A stretch of DNA of 64,000 nt from NCBI GenBank assembly GCA_012270555.1, contig JAAXIC010000009.1, positions 1 to 64,000 on the forward strand, in the 5' to 3' direction. Each line of letters opens with the position of its first letter. Within the stretch, counting starts at the first letter, position 1. This stretch comes from Chloroflexota bacterium (lineage in GTDB: Bacteria > Chloroflexota > UBA11872 > VXOZ01). This document shows, one piece after another, positions 25,790 to 34,946 of this stretch. A program made the translations under genes and the position numbers. Under the pieces are notes generated by a model. It was not told where the DNA came from, did no database searches, and saw nothing but the letters and a program-made list of their open reading frames with translations.

Positions 25790-27010
25790 ATGGCACTGTC
25801 TGCAGAAGAGCAAGCGTTGTTGAACGGCGAAAAGCGCAACCTGCCCTTTCTACCTGCCCTCGGCGGCTGGTACAACGAGGAAGAGGTGGAGGCGTTGACG
25901 AATGCGCTCCGCGAGAGCATGGACTGGAAGGCCGGCTTCACCGGCAACGACATCTCCGAATTCGAGCGAGAGTTCGCAGAATACTGCGATGTGAAGCATG
26001 CCTTTGCCGTGAATTCCTGCGGCACCGGTCTCGACGGCGCGATGCAGGCGCTGAATCTCGGCCCGGAAGACGAAGTGATCGTGCCCGCTATCACGTATAT
26101 CGCTACCGCGCAGGCCGTGGTCGGCGTGGGTGCAAAAGTGGTTCTCGCCGAGTGCCATGCCGACACATTCAACATCGACCCGAATGACGTGGAACGCCGC
26201 ATGACGGCAAACACCCGCGCCATCTTGCCCGTGCACAACAACGGCCTCTCCGCCGATATGGACGCCTTGGCCGACATCGCCGAACGGCATCCCCACGCTA
26301 CCCACGGGCCGCCGCCCGTCATTGCCGACGCCGCCCGCGCCGCCGGCGGCGGCTACAAGGGCACGAAGGTTGGCAAGAGAGGCGCCATGACGGTCTTCAG
26401 CTTCCAGACCACCAAGAACATGACGACGCTCGGCGAAGGCGGCATGGTGACGACCGACGATGACGACTATGCGGCCTACATCAACAGCAGCCGTTCGTTC
26501 GGTTGGGGTCTGCAAGGCTGGGGCACCAACTACCGCCTGACCAAGCTGCAGGCCGTCGCTGGCAGAATCCAGCTTGCGCGACTGGACGAAATGAACGACC
26601 TGCGCCGCGACCGCGCGCTGCTGCTCTCTGAGTGCTTGGCCGATGCGCCCGGCGTTATCGTTCCCCAGACTCCCGCGGGCTACGACCACGTGTGGTACGG
26701 CTATACGGTGCTGCTGGCGCCCGAATGGGCAGGTGAGCCGCGCGATAAGGTCAACGAGCACATGAAGTCGGAGTACGGCGTTGGCAGCGGGGTCATGAAT
26801 GCCGCCCTTCCCGACTACGACTCAATCCTGAATAAGCTCGGTCACACGCCGGAAGACGTGCCGGTCTCCACCGATCTGGGTCGCCGCCTCTTCTGTCCCT
26901 CGCTCCATCCGTTGATGAGTGACGACGACGTAGCGTACGTCGCGGCCTCCATCAAGGCGAGCATGGCAACGGTCGCGGGAACAGTCGGCGCCGCCGCAGT
27001 TGCGCGGTGA
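25790..27010 (+). CDS. DegT/DnrJ/EryC1/StrS family PLP aminotransferase
   Basis: The 406-residue fold-type I PLP enzyme of the sugar aminotransferase family has VNSCGTGLDGAMQAL (substrate and PLP region), VIVPAITYIATAQAV, IADAARAAGG and FSFQTTKNMTTLGEGGMV, where the Lys of TTKN is the likely PLP-binding lysine. Such enzymes aminate nucleotide-linked keto-sugars, but more distant members act elsewhere; no sugar-nucleotide genes are nearby. The 80-residue N-terminal segment is typical. A terminator follows at 27061. Confidence 0.86.
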   Translation: MALSAEEQALLNGEKRNLPFLPALGGWYNEEEVEALTNALRESMDWKAGFTGNDISEFEREFAEYCDVKHAFAVNSCGTGLDGAMQALNLGPEDEVIVPAITYIATAQAVVGVGAKVVLAECHADTFNIDPNDVERRMTANTRAILPVHNNGLSADMDALADIAERHPHATHGPPPVIADAARAAGGGYKGTKVGKRGAMTVFSFQTTKNMTTLGEGGMVTTDDDDYAAYINSSRSFGWGLQGWGTNYRLTKLQAVAGRIQLARLDEMNDLRRDRALLLSECLADAPGVIVPQTPAGYDHVWYGYTVLLAPEWAGEPRDKVNEHMKSEYGVGSGVMNAALPDYDSILNKLGHTPEDVPVSTDLGRRLFCPSLHPLMSDDDVAYVAASIKASMATVAGTVGAAAVAR

Positions 27011-27060
27011 AGCGTCTCTTATCGCGATTCCAGCACGTTGGGAATCAGTCCAGAATTGAT

Positions 27061-27101
27061 GATAGGGAGGGGTGAAGCTTGTATCAGCGCCCCTCTCTAT
27101 C
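27061..27101 (+). terminator. Intrinsic-like terminator after the DegT gene
   Basis: GATAGGGAGGGG (27061-27072) pairs with CCCCTCTCTATC (27090-27101), a 12-bp stem with one G-U pair and a 17-base loop. It is followed by TGTTTG rather than a long T-run, so termination may be inefficient. Confidence 0.55.
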
Positions 27102-27305
27102 TGTTTGCATGGCACAAAGGGTCGCACAAAACCCCGCACCGGACACATGCTCTCTGGCACAGTTGCGCCTACACACCGATTGCTCTACATTTGGGAAAGA
27201 GCGATTTCCCCAAACCCGTTCGCGCGGGTAGCCTTGAAAGTGATGCCGGAAACACCTTGCTCCGCAATCGCAGTGTGAAGTGCATAAGGACGGCCTAGCG
27301 CAGTG

Positions 27306-28064
27306 ATGCTCGTATTCAATGTCTGGCGCCGGGCGCTGGGCATGCACTACTTTGAGTTCTTCACGGTTATCAGAGGCAACATCCTTTGGGCTATCCTCTG
27401 TTTGCCGCTATTCTTCTTTAGCTCAGATGCGCTGTTGCCGTTAGTTGTGGAAAGCTCCGAACCAGCCGAGGAGCTCCCGCCATTCTTCTTGGGACTGCGC
27501 TTCCTTGTCTATTCGCTGGTGCTACTTGCGCTCGCCGGGCCCGCGACGGCGGCCTTGTACGATTTCGCCGCGAGTAATCTCGCAGGCGATCACGTGAGCA
27601 TGCGCAGCTATTGGGAGAGCCTAAAGGCAAATTTCATCAGAGGATATTTCCTAGCAGCGGCAAATCTCCTGATCCTTGCCGCGCTTGTGCTCAACTTCTG
27701 GTTCTACCTCACGGCGGATGTTCCGCAACTCATGCGCATTCTTAGCATTTTGTTCTTCTGGGGCATCGTGTTTTGGGTGGCTATACAGCCGTACTTGTTC
27801 TCCGTGATGATCCGGCTTGACACGTCCGTGCTGCAGACCTACCGCAACGCGGTCCTACTGGCCCTCGACAATTTGGGAGTCACAATCAGCCTCTTTGCCG
27901 TGCAATTGGTGATGCTCTTCTTTTTCTTTCCTCTCATTGCAATTGCCTATCCGGTCTTGGCCGGCTCTATCTTTGCCCACACGCACGTCGGCGTCCTCAA
28001 CGAACTTCTCGATCAATACGAAGAAAAGCGCAGCGCCGATGAGGCTGCGCAGAGCGATTCGTAA
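27306..28064 (+). CDS. DUF624 (YesL-like) membrane protein
   Basis: This 252-residue integral membrane protein has five to six hydrophobic segments, starting MLVFNVWRRALGMHYFEF. Its pattern (short cytoplasmic N-terminus, GPATAALYDFAASNLAGD, SLKANFIRGYFLAAANLL) matches the DUF624/YesL family, found near carbohydrate ABC transporters in Gram-positive bacteria. Its stop lies 10 bases before an ABC ATPase gene, so the two are probably cotranscribed. ATG 27306 is preferred over a GTG three bases upstream. Confidence 0.72.
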   Translation: MLVFNVWRRALGMHYFEFFTVIRGNILWAILCLPLFFFSSDALLPLVVESSEPAEELPPFFLGLRFLVYSLVLLALAGPATAALYDFAASNLAGDHVSMRSYWESLKANFIRGYFLAAANLLILAALVLNFWFYLTADVPQLMRILSILFFWGIVFWVAIQPYLFSVMIRLDTSVLQTYRNAVLLALDNLGVTISLFAVQLVMLFFFFPLIAIAYPVLAGSIFAHTHVGVLNELLDQYEEKRSADEAAQSDS

Positions 28065-28074
28065 AGAGCATGCA

Positions 28075-29238
28075 ATGGCAAGCCTCACCCTAGAGGGCGC
28101 AACCAAGACCTACAAGAAGCCCAGTCCGCTCTCCTGGAAGAGCCTGATCGGGCGGTTCAGAGGCGGGGAAGCTGCCGATGACGTTATTGCCGACACCGAA
28201 GACGATCTGATCTACGCGCTCGATGGGATAGACCTACATATCGACGACGGTGAATCGATAAGCGTGTTAGGGCCCTCCGGCTGCGGCAAGACGGCGCTGC
28301 TGCGCGTCCTGGCAGGGCTCGAGACCTTGGATAGCGGCAAGGTGTTCTTCGACGGGGAAGACGTGACGACGGTAAGTCCCCAGGACCGCAACGTCGCCAT
28401 GGTGTTTCAGGACTACGCCCTCTACCCTCACTGGCAGTCCGAGGACAACTTGGGCTTCTTCTTTCAGATGCACCAGCGCAAGCACGAAATTCCCGAGCGC
28501 GTCCGCACTACGGCACGGGTCATGGGGCTGGGCTTTGAGACCCTCCTCAGCCAAAGGCCGCCCAAGCTGTCCGGCGGCCAGCAACAGCGCGTGGCAATTG
28601 CCCGGGCCATCATTCGCGACCCCCGGACATTCCTCTTCGATGAGCCGCTTTCGAATCTGGACGCCACCGTGCGTGCGCGCACGCGCGTCGAGATCAGGCG
28701 TCTCATCCAGCGCTTTGGCATCACGTCGGTCTACGTTACACACGATCAGTCCGAGGCCTTTACCATGGGCGACCGCATCGCCGTCATGCATGAGGGCCGC
28801 ATTCTGCAGGTGGATACCCGCCGCCAGCTCATCGAACGCCCGCTGAGCCTCTTTGTCGCTGATTTCATTACCGTGCCGGCCATGAACCTGCTACCCGGCG
28901 TAGTCTATAGAGAATACGTGGACATACACGACCGCAAGGTCACGCCGCCGCCAATCGTGCTCCAGCAGTACCAGACGGAACGTGTGACCATCGGCATCCG
29001 ACCGACCGACATTGAACTGCGCCCCGACAACGAGGAAGACACCATTCCGGCAAGGATCGAGACCGTGGAGCCGCTGATGAGTGAACGCTCGGTGCTGCTC
29101 ACGGTACGCGTGGGGCGCTACTCATATCGTATCCAGCGCCCGCAGACTGAGCATCACGAGCCCGAAACGCTCATCTTCATGGAGATTCTTCCCCACGTCC
29201 AGCACGTCTTCGATAGCAAAGGCCGGCGCGTAAACTGA
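28075..29238 (+). CDS. ABC transporter ATP-binding protein, MalK/UgpC type
   Basis: The 387-residue ATPase has Walker A GPSGCGKT, Q-loop MVFQDYALYPHW, signature LSGGQQQRVAIARAI, Walker B TFLFDEPLSNLD and H-loop YVTHDQ. A C-terminal TOBE-like domain (about 260-387) is typical of carbohydrate-importer ATPases. The insertion near residues 17-48 (RFRGGEAADDVIADTEDDL), before the Walker A, is unusually acidic. The two solute-binding proteins at 16-19 kb could be its partners (inference). No permease gene is adjacent, so this may be a shared ATPase. The ATG at 28075 lies 10 bases after the membrane-protein stop. Confidence 0.9.
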   Translation: MASLTLEGATKTYKKPSPLSWKSLIGRFRGGEAADDVIADTEDDLIYALDGIDLHIDDGESISVLGPSGCGKTALLRVLAGLETLDSGKVFFDGEDVTTVSPQDRNVAMVFQDYALYPHWQSEDNLGFFFQMHQRKHEIPERVRTTARVMGLGFETLLSQRPPKLSGGQQQRVAIARAIIRDPRTFLFDEPLSNLDATVRARTRVEIRRLIQRFGITSVYVTHDQSEAFTMGDRIAVMHEGRILQVDTRRQLIERPLSLFVADFITVPAMNLLPGVVYREYVDIHDRKVTPPPIVLQQYQTERVTIGIRPTDIELRPDNEEDTIPARIETVEPLMSERSVLLTVRVGRYSYRIQRPQTEHHEPETLIFMEILPHVQHVFDSKGRRVN

Positions 29239-29370
29239 CCGCTTACCAAGGGCCACACACTCTGACGCCAAAGTCCGTTTGTCTCTATGCGGACAACAGT
29301 TCCCGCAACAGAGACCCCCGTAGCAAGCCCTGGGTAGGCATCGCAATACTAGTGCCGGCAAGCGAGAAGA

Positions 29371-29460
29371 CTCCCTCTCCCTCGGGAGACCTTTGCGTAA
29401 CCAATGCTGGGAGCAAATGACGTGCCCCCTCTCCTCGGGGAGAGGGTTGGGGTGAGGGGT
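29371..29460. repeat. REP-like composite repeat, copy 1
   Basis: The region begins with CTCCCTCTCCCTCGGGAG and ends with CCCTCTCCTCGGGGAGAG followed by GGTTGGGGTGAGGGG (29425-29459). The ending shares over 25 bases with copy 2. The palindromic halves would fold strongly as RNA. Similar elements are widespread in Chloroflexota and other phyla (general knowledge). Confidence 0.65.
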
Positions 29461-29550
29461 CTTCTGGCTTCACTCATCGCGAAGCATGTACAGTCAATCT
29501 ATAAGAGCGCCAAACCATTCGAAAACTTGCGGGTGCTCAAGGCAAATAAA

Positions 29551-29650
29551 CCCTCACTCTAGCCCTCTCCCTGAGGGAGAGGGGACTTGCCGGCTGCAAC
29601 GAGGGTTACCCAAAGGTCTCCTCGGGGAGAGGGTTGGGGTGAGGGGGGAG
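29551..29650. repeat. REP-like composite repeat, copy 2
   Basis: CCCTCACTCTAGCCCTCTCC (29551-29570) begins the element, and CTCCTCGGGGAGAGGGTTGG followed by GGTGAGGGG (29618-29646) ends it. The halves are inverted and complementary over most of 30 bases. Read from either end the element gives the same motif, so its orientation is ambiguous. Confidence 0.65.
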
Positions 29651-29714
29651 TTTCAGCGTTGCGGCAATGAAGAGGAACACCCAACCGCATGGGCTGCCTC
29701 ATGCACGTGGGCGC

Positions 29715-29737
29715 GGATTGCAGACCTGCGCTACCGG
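29715..29737. repeat. Short dispersed repeat, copy 1
   Basis: GGATTGCAGACCTGCGCTACCGG occupies these positions (key words GCAGACCTGCG and CTACCGG). The reverse complement of 50257-50284 shares most of it (AAACCTGCGCTACCGG), and a diverged copy may lie near 21838-21862. Confidence 0.45.
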
Positions 29738-29790
29738 GCAAGGCGCGACGAGCGGTCGCAAGCGGCAAGAGTGCGAATTGACGATATGCG

Positions 29791-30777
29791 TCAGGGATAC
29801 TCCAACAGCACGCCCAGGTACTCATCCTTGCGGTCGCGCAGTCCCTCGTATGCCTTCTGTCCCTCCGTATACGGGAGCACGTGCGTGATGAGCGGCTCCA
29901 CGTTGATGCGGCCCGTAGCCAGCAGCGACCAGAGGAACGGCATGTCCTGCTCGCGCGTAGCGGCGTCAACCGTGCTCGCGTGCGCGCCGATGACGCGCAG
30001 GCCTGTTCGGTGAATATCGAAGTAGGGATCGACCTCCAGCCGATCGCGCGGGCTGCCTAGGAGCACGACCCGCCCGTGATTTGCCGCAGCTTTGAGCGCG
30101 AGGTCGATTGTCGGACCGCTCCCCACGGCCTCCACCACATAGTTCGCGCCGCTCGGGCCGAGTGACGGCAACCACTCGCTAAGCGGCTTTTCTTTCAAGT
30201 TGAATGCCAAGTCCACACCGCATGCCTTGGCCTGTGCGAGGCGCGGCGCGGCCAAATCCGCAACGGCGACCTGTGCCGCTCCGGCCAAGCCGCAAAGTTG
30301 CGCGCAGAGATTGCCCACCAGACCCATGCCGATCACGAGCACGTTCTCGCCAAAGTACACTGGCGCCTGCCGCGGCGCCGACATGGCGATCTGCAGCATT
30401 GCGATGAACGGGGCGTGTGTATCAGGCACGCCCTCCGGCACCGGCAGCACGACATCATGATTGAGAAGCGCGTGGGTAGCGTGGCGATTGCGGTGGAATA
30501 CACGCGTGCCGGGCGCGAGATCAGTTACGCCGTCGCCAACCGCCACCACCTCACCCACCACGGCGTAGCCCGGCCGAAACGGAAACTTGGCATAGCCAAA
30601 GTCAGGCTCTTCGAAGCCCCGGTGCGTCTCCGTAAACATGGCAAGCTCCGTTCCCGCGCTAATCAGCGAGAGCCGGTTCCGTACCAAGACTTCACCGGGC
30701 CCTGGGTCGTCCGGGATAGTCGTGGTTTCTACAAGGCACTGATCTTTGCCGGGAAAGACAAGACTTTGGATCTTCAT
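29791..30777 (-). CDS. Zinc-type alcohol dehydrogenase-like (MDR) oxidoreductase
   Basis: The 328-residue medium-chain dehydrogenase/reductase has an N-terminal GroES-like domain (about 1-130) and a Rossmann NAD(P) domain with VLVIGMGLVGNLCAQL (GxGxxG). At the catalytic metal site the family Cys is replaced by SLISAGTE, and the structural zinc Cys cluster is absent (NRHATHALLNHD at that place), so zinc-independent chemistry is likely. The ATG at 30777 (MKIQSLVFPG) is chosen over a longer frame because AGGAGG lies just upstream of it. The substrate is unknown. The gene is downstream of, and on the same strand as, the exporter genes. Confidence 0.82.
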   Translation of the reverse strand: MKIQSLVFPGKDQCLVETTTIPDDPGPGEVLVRNRLSLISAGTELAMFTETHRGFEEPDFGYAKFPFRPGYAVVGEVVAVGDGVTDLAPGTRVFHRNRHATHALLNHDVVLPVPEGVPDTHAPFIAMLQIAMSAPRQAPVYFGENVLVIGMGLVGNLCAQLCGLAGAAQVAVADLAAPRLAQAKACGVDLAFNLKEKPLSEWLPSLGPSGANYVVEAVGSGPTIDLALKAAANHGRVVLLGSPRDRLEVDPYFDIHRTGLRVIGAHASTVDAATREQDMPFLWSLLATGRINVEPLITHVLPYTEGQKAYEGLRDRKDEYLGVLLEYP

Positions 30778-30921
30778 GACGTGTCTGGCCTCCTGTGAGT
30801 GCAAACTGCTCGGCGAAATCTGCCTGTGACTGTTCACTTGCCAGCGAGCACTGCCGGCTGGACTTTTCAATGCGCAGGCGCTTCGCAGCAGATTCGCGCG
30901 TTCGTCGCCGTCGCACCAAGC

Positions 30922-32727
30922 CTAATGAACAACGCTCTCCACGTACTCCAGCGATTGATGCCGGAAGTACGTATCGTACAGTTCGGCGTAATGGCCTCCC
31001 GCTGCCAGCAGCGACTGGTGGGTGCCTTCTTCCAAGATGCGACCGCCGTCCAACACGAGGATGCGGTCCGCGTGCTGCACGGTGTAGAGGCGGTGTGCAA
31101 TCACGACAGACGTGCGGTCGCGCATGATAGCCTCTATACCGTCTTGAATCTGGACTTCGGTAAAGGGATCCACGCTCGCCGTGGCCTCATCCAGAATGAA
31201 GACGGCCGGATCGTGCAGCATGACACGCGCCAAGGCCACGAGTTGGCGCTGGCCCATGGAGAGGCGCCCGCCGCGCTCGCCGACGTCGGTATTCAGCCCG
31301 TTGGGCAGATCGGCCAGCCAATTGCCACCCGCGATATGCTCCACCGCGCGCAGCACGTCCGCCTCGTCGGCTTCGGGCTTGCCGTAGCGGATATTCTCGC
31401 CCACGCTGCCGCTAAAGAGGAACGGCGATTGGGGCACGATGCCGATCTGACGGCGGTATCCCGCCAGATCGAACGAGCGGATATCGCGCCCGTCAACGAG
31501 CAACTCGCCCTCCTGAAACTCATAGAAGCGCGCGACGAGCCGCACGATGCTCGTCTTGCCGGAGCCTGTGTGCCCTACCAGGGCAATTGACTCGCCCGGC
31601 CGGATACTCAAGCTGAAGTCCGGCAGCACGACTTCGCCGGGCAAGTAGCTGAAGCCCACGCGGCGAAACTCAAATCCTCCCCGCACGTCGTCGGCGGAAG
31701 CACTGCCGGTCTGCACCACGCGGGGATCCGCGTCTATCAGCCCGAACACCCGTTCGCTGGCGGAGAGACCGTTCTGAAACTGGCTCCAAAACGAGGCGAT
31801 CTGCGTCAGGGGAAACCAGAAGAACATGAGGGCCTGGATGAAGAGGTACCAGTCGCCCACACTCATCGCGCCGGAGGCCGTGTTGATACCGCCGAAATAC
31901 ACGATGACGGCCGTGCCGACGCCGGCTGTCGCGTTGAAGACCGGGAAGAACGTATTGAATACGATGCCTTGCCGGAAATTCACCCGGTAGGCTTGCTCGT
32001 TGATGCGCACAAAGTCGTCGTGCACGGCCTTCTCCTGGCGAAAGACCTTGGCCACGGCGATGCCACTGATAGACTCCTCGATGTGGGCGTTCACACGAGC
32101 CATGATGCGGCGCGAGTGCAAGGACGTTTCCCGCGCGATCCGGCGGAACACTAACGAGATCGCCACGACGAGCGGCGCCATCACCAGCGTAATCAGCGCC
32201 AACTGCAGGTTGATGAAGAGCAGCACGGCGCCCATCAGTATCACCAATATGATCTGGCTGATGAGGTTCATCGACAATGAGACCGTCTCGGCAAAGCCAT
32301 CCGTGTCGGAAGAAACGCGGCTAACCAGCTTGCCGGTGGGTTGATCGTCGAAGAATGAGAGGTCGTGGCCCATGGTGGCCTTGAACGCGTCCTCGCGTAT
32401 CTTCATAGTCACGTTGCCGATGGCCACGGCGCCAACATACTGGCGGAGAAAATTGAGGGTCCAGGAAAAGCCGCTCAGCAGCAGAATGGCGACTACGAGC
32501 AAGACCACCGCCTGCAGCCGGGGATCGTTGACGATGAGATCGATGCCGCGCGAAATCAGAAATGGCACCGCCGTATCGGTGAGCGCCGCAATGAAGATGG
32601 CACCGGCAACGACCAGCATGTAGCGCCCCTGGGGACGAAAGTAGCGGATGATCCGGCGCAGCAAGTCACGATCGCTGTATTCGCGATCGTACGCGTCTGC
32701 GTCCAAGCCATCCATCACAAAGCCCAT
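30922..32727 (-). CDS. ABC exporter half-transporter (consensus Walker B subunit)
   Basis: The 601-residue protein has six membrane segments (about 30-330) followed by an ATPase domain. It has Walker A GHTGSGKTS, Walker B FILDEATASVD with a catalytic Glu, H-loop IAHRL, but signature LSMGQ instead of LSGGQ. With the upstream gene's variants (see 32934-34733) this gives the asymmetric pattern of heterodimeric exporters such as TM287/288 and BmrCD: one degenerate and one consensus ATP site. The GAGGA site 8 bases before ATG 32727 supports that start. Substrate type is unknown; multidrug or lipid export is a family guess. Confidence 0.9.
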   Translation of the reverse strand: MGFVMDGLDADAYDREYSDRDLLRRIIRYFRPQGRYMLVVAGAIFIAALTDTAVPFLISRGIDLIVNDPRLQAVVLLVVAILLLSGFSWTLNFLRQYVGAVAIGNVTMKIREDAFKATMGHDLSFFDDQPTGKLVSRVSSDTDGFAETVSLSMNLISQIILVILMGAVLLFINLQLALITLVMAPLVVAISLVFRRIARETSLHSRRIMARVNAHIEESISGIAVAKVFRQEKAVHDDFVRINEQAYRVNFRQGIVFNTFFPVFNATAGVGTAVIVYFGGINTASGAMSVGDWYLFIQALMFFWFPLTQIASFWSQFQNGLSASERVFGLIDADPRVVQTGSASADDVRGGFEFRRVGFSYLPGEVVLPDFSLSIRPGESIALVGHTGSGKTSIVRLVARFYEFQEGELLVDGRDIRSFDLAGYRRQIGIVPQSPFLFSGSVGENIRYGKPEADEADVLRAVEHIAGGNWLADLPNGLNTDVGERGGRLSMGQRQLVALARVMLHDPAVFILDEATASVDPFTEVQIQDGIEAIMRDRTSVVIAHRLYTVQHADRILVLDGGRILEEGTHQSLLAAGGHYAELYDTYFRHQSLEYVESVVH

Positions 32728-32825
32728 TTAGCTAGTCCTCGTTCGGTGTGTGCAGTGTCAGACATCGTGTAGCGCTGGGGCTTGTTCCCCGCTTGTGACG
32801 CCTCGCACGCGGCACGGACAAGATA

Positions 32826-32870
32826 GATTCCGCGCCCCCGCACGGGGGCGAGCTTTCGCGGGAATGACGG
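32826..32870. repeat. Palindromic dispersed repeat, intergenic copy
   Basis: GATTCCGCGCCCCCG (32826-32840) is mirrored by CGGGGGCG (32843-32850) and CGCGGGAATGACGG (32857-32870). The intergenic copy lies between the two exporter genes and is the closest relative of the element at 48083-48134 within hisS. Confidence 0.65.
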
Positions 32871-32933
32871 ATTGACAGCCCGTCTTTTTTCCTAATGGCC
32901 ATGTCTCTCATGCTACCTTGGGTTCGTACTTCG

Positions 32934-34733
32934 TCATTCACTGACCAGTGTCGTCGGCATTGCCGCTGCGTAGCGCTCGTCCCGGTGGGCAAAGATGTTG
33001 CGGTAGGCCGGGCTCCGCGCCATCAGCTCCTCGTGGGTGCCTTGGTCCTCCAATTCGCCCCCGCGCATCACCAGAATGCGGTCGGCCCAGCGAATTTGCG
33101 ATAGGCGATGCGTAATCAAGAAGGTCGTCCGTCCGCGCAGGATATTGCGCAGCGCCCGTTGAATCTGGTCCTCCGTGGCGCTGTCGATCGCGCTCGTCGA
33201 GTCGTCCAGCACCAGAATGCGCGGGTCGGCCAGGAACGCGCGGGCGATAGCGATGCGTTGCCGCTGCCCGCCGGAAAGCGTCACGCCGCGTTCGCCGACA
33301 ACCGTGTCGTAGCCATCCTTGAAGCTCATGATGAAGTCATGGGCTTGGGCCTGCTTCGCGACTGCTTCAATCTCCTCGCGGCTCACGGGCCGGCGCACGC
33401 CGAACGCGATGTTCTCCGCCAGTGTGCGCGAAAAGAGGAAGACGTCCTGGTCAATCGTTGCAATCTGCGAGCGCAGCGACTCCATCGACCACACGCGCAC
33501 GTCCACGCCGTCTATCATCACGCGTCCTCCCGAGACCTCGTAGATGCGGTTGATGAGGCGGGTGAGGGTCGACTTGCCGGACCCGGTCTGCCCTACGATG
33601 GCAATGGTCTCTCCTGGTTTGGCTGCGAAGCTGATGCCCTTGAGCACGTCGGCATCGTGGTAGGCAAAGGAGACGTTGTCGAACGCCACGGCGCCTTCTA
33701 TGCGCTTTTCGATACCTGCCCGGTTCTCGTCGATTTCCGTCTCCGCGTTCAAGATGGCAAGGATGCGCTCGGATCCCGCAACTCCCAGCCTGACCATAGA
33801 GAACGCGAAGATCGAGACGAATGTCGGGAACCGCAGAATGCCCAGCAGTCCCATGAACGCAATTACCTCGCCGATTGTCAGCACGCCGTTTGCGTAGAGA
33901 TAGACGGAATGGGCAAGGCCGAGCGCCAACGCAAAGGAGAACATGAGGAGGGGCAGATAGAGCGCCTGGATCTTACCTTGCTCGACGAATAGCTTGCGAT
34001 AGTCGTTCGCCTTGGCGCGAAACCGGTGGAATTCTTGCTCTTCCTGGGCATTGGACTTGACGACCTCGATGCCGGCGATGGACTCGGTGAGCGTTGCGTT
34101 GAGCATGCCGAACTGCGCGCGCAGGGCGCCGGCCACCGGTCCCAAGCGGCGCAAGTAGCCCCGCAACGCAACGAGAAACAACAGCAAGAAGATTACGGGC
34201 ACCGGCAACAACTCAACGCGCAAAAAGGCGACGGCGACAATAGGCACCACCATGAAGACGAGCCACTCCGAGAGCAAGAGCAGCCCCGGATTGACCATGA
34301 ACTGAATCTGCCGCACGTCATTCGTGGCGCGCGCCATGATGTCCCCAACGCGCTGCTGACCGTGGTACGTTTGGCTCTTGCCCAGCAAATTGACGTAGAG
34401 TTCTTCACGTACGTCGCGTTCCATGCGCAGCGCGACAATCTCGGCCAGGTAGTTCGCCAGCAGTTGCAGCACGCCGCGGAACACGCTGATGCCCAAGATC
34501 GCCAGCGCAAATCCCAGCAGAACGCCAAGCTCGGCGTCTGCTTGCGCGACGGCGTCAAATGCGCTGCCCATCAGTCTGGGCACCTGCACCGCCGCCACCA
34601 CAACCGCGGCGCGAAAGACTGTGCCAATCACCAGTTGCAGCGGATAGCGCAGGGCATGACTGGCAAGCCACCGCCACACGGAAGAGTGATCGTACGTGTG
34701 TTCGGTATCAGGCGTAAACTCTCTGTTCTTCAC
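32934..34733 (-). CDS. ABC exporter half-transporter (degenerate Walker B subunit)
   Basis: This 599-residue protein has six membrane segments (about 30-320) and an ATPase domain with Walker A GQTGSGKST, consensus signature LSGGQRQR and H-loop ITHRL. Its Walker B ends ILVLDDSTSAID, with Asp in place of the catalytic Glu. The dimer with the 30922-32727 protein would therefore have one hydrolytic site (that protein's Walker B with this LSGGQ) and one degenerate site (this Walker B with that protein's LSMGQ). The start is GTG 34733, five bases after GGAGG; an in-frame TTG lies 15 bases upstream. Confidence 0.9.
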   Translation of the reverse strand: MKNREFTPDTEHTYDHSSVWRWLASHALRYPLQLVIGTVFRAAVVVAAVQVPRLMGSAFDAVAQADAELGVLLGFALAILGISVFRGVLQLLANYLAEIVALRMERDVREELYVNLLGKSQTYHGQQRVGDIMARATNDVRQIQFMVNPGLLLLSEWLVFMVVPIVAVAFLRVELLPVPVIFLLLFLVALRGYLRRLGPVAGALRAQFGMLNATLTESIAGIEVVKSNAQEEQEFHRFRAKANDYRKLFVEQGKIQALYLPLLMFSFALALGLAHSVYLYANGVLTIGEVIAFMGLLGILRFPTFVSIFAFSMVRLGVAGSERILAILNAETEIDENRAGIEKRIEGAVAFDNVSFAYHDADVLKGISFAAKPGETIAIVGQTGSGKSTLTRLINRIYEVSGGRVMIDGVDVRVWSMESLRSQIATIDQDVFLFSRTLAENIAFGVRRPVSREEIEAVAKQAQAHDFIMSFKDGYDTVVGERGVTLSGGQRQRIAIARAFLADPRILVLDDSTSAIDSATEDQIQRALRNILRGRTTFLITHRLSQIRWADRILVMRGGELEDQGTHEELMARSPAYRNIFAHRDERYAAAMPTTLVSE

Positions 34734-34946
34734 CGGCGCCTCCGCCAAGCATTCACTCGTGCTATCAATTCACTATAGCATCCCGTAAATGATGCGGTCT
34801 TATCCTGTCCAGGCGTGTCTCTCGCACACATTGGGCGCTCAATTGGCGGCGATTGAGGCGAATTGCACGCTCAAAGCACTTGTTCTCTAGCACGGTTACT
34901 AGGTACATTAGATGGTAGCAAGTAGACAACTGGAATGGGGAGTGCA

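Larger units (their letters stand above)
29239..29790. other. Non-coding repeat cluster between ABC ATPase and dehydrogenase genes
   Basis: This 552-base gap has no gene. It holds two composite copies of a CCCTCTCC...GGGAGAGGGTTGGGGTGAGGGG element (29371-29460 and 29551-29650) and a short GACCTGCGCTACCGG repeat (29715-29737). The downstream ABC ATPase and the minus-strand dehydrogenase converge here, so some of these hairpins may also terminate transcription. Confidence 0.6.

Noticed and set aside
25850-26761. A 303-residue open frame on the - strand
   Set aside because: It is antisense to the DegT-family gene and has repetitive His/Ala/Gly composition.
33108-33992. A 294-residue open frame on the + strand
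   Set aside because: It is antisense to the exporter ATPase domain, with no family resemblance.
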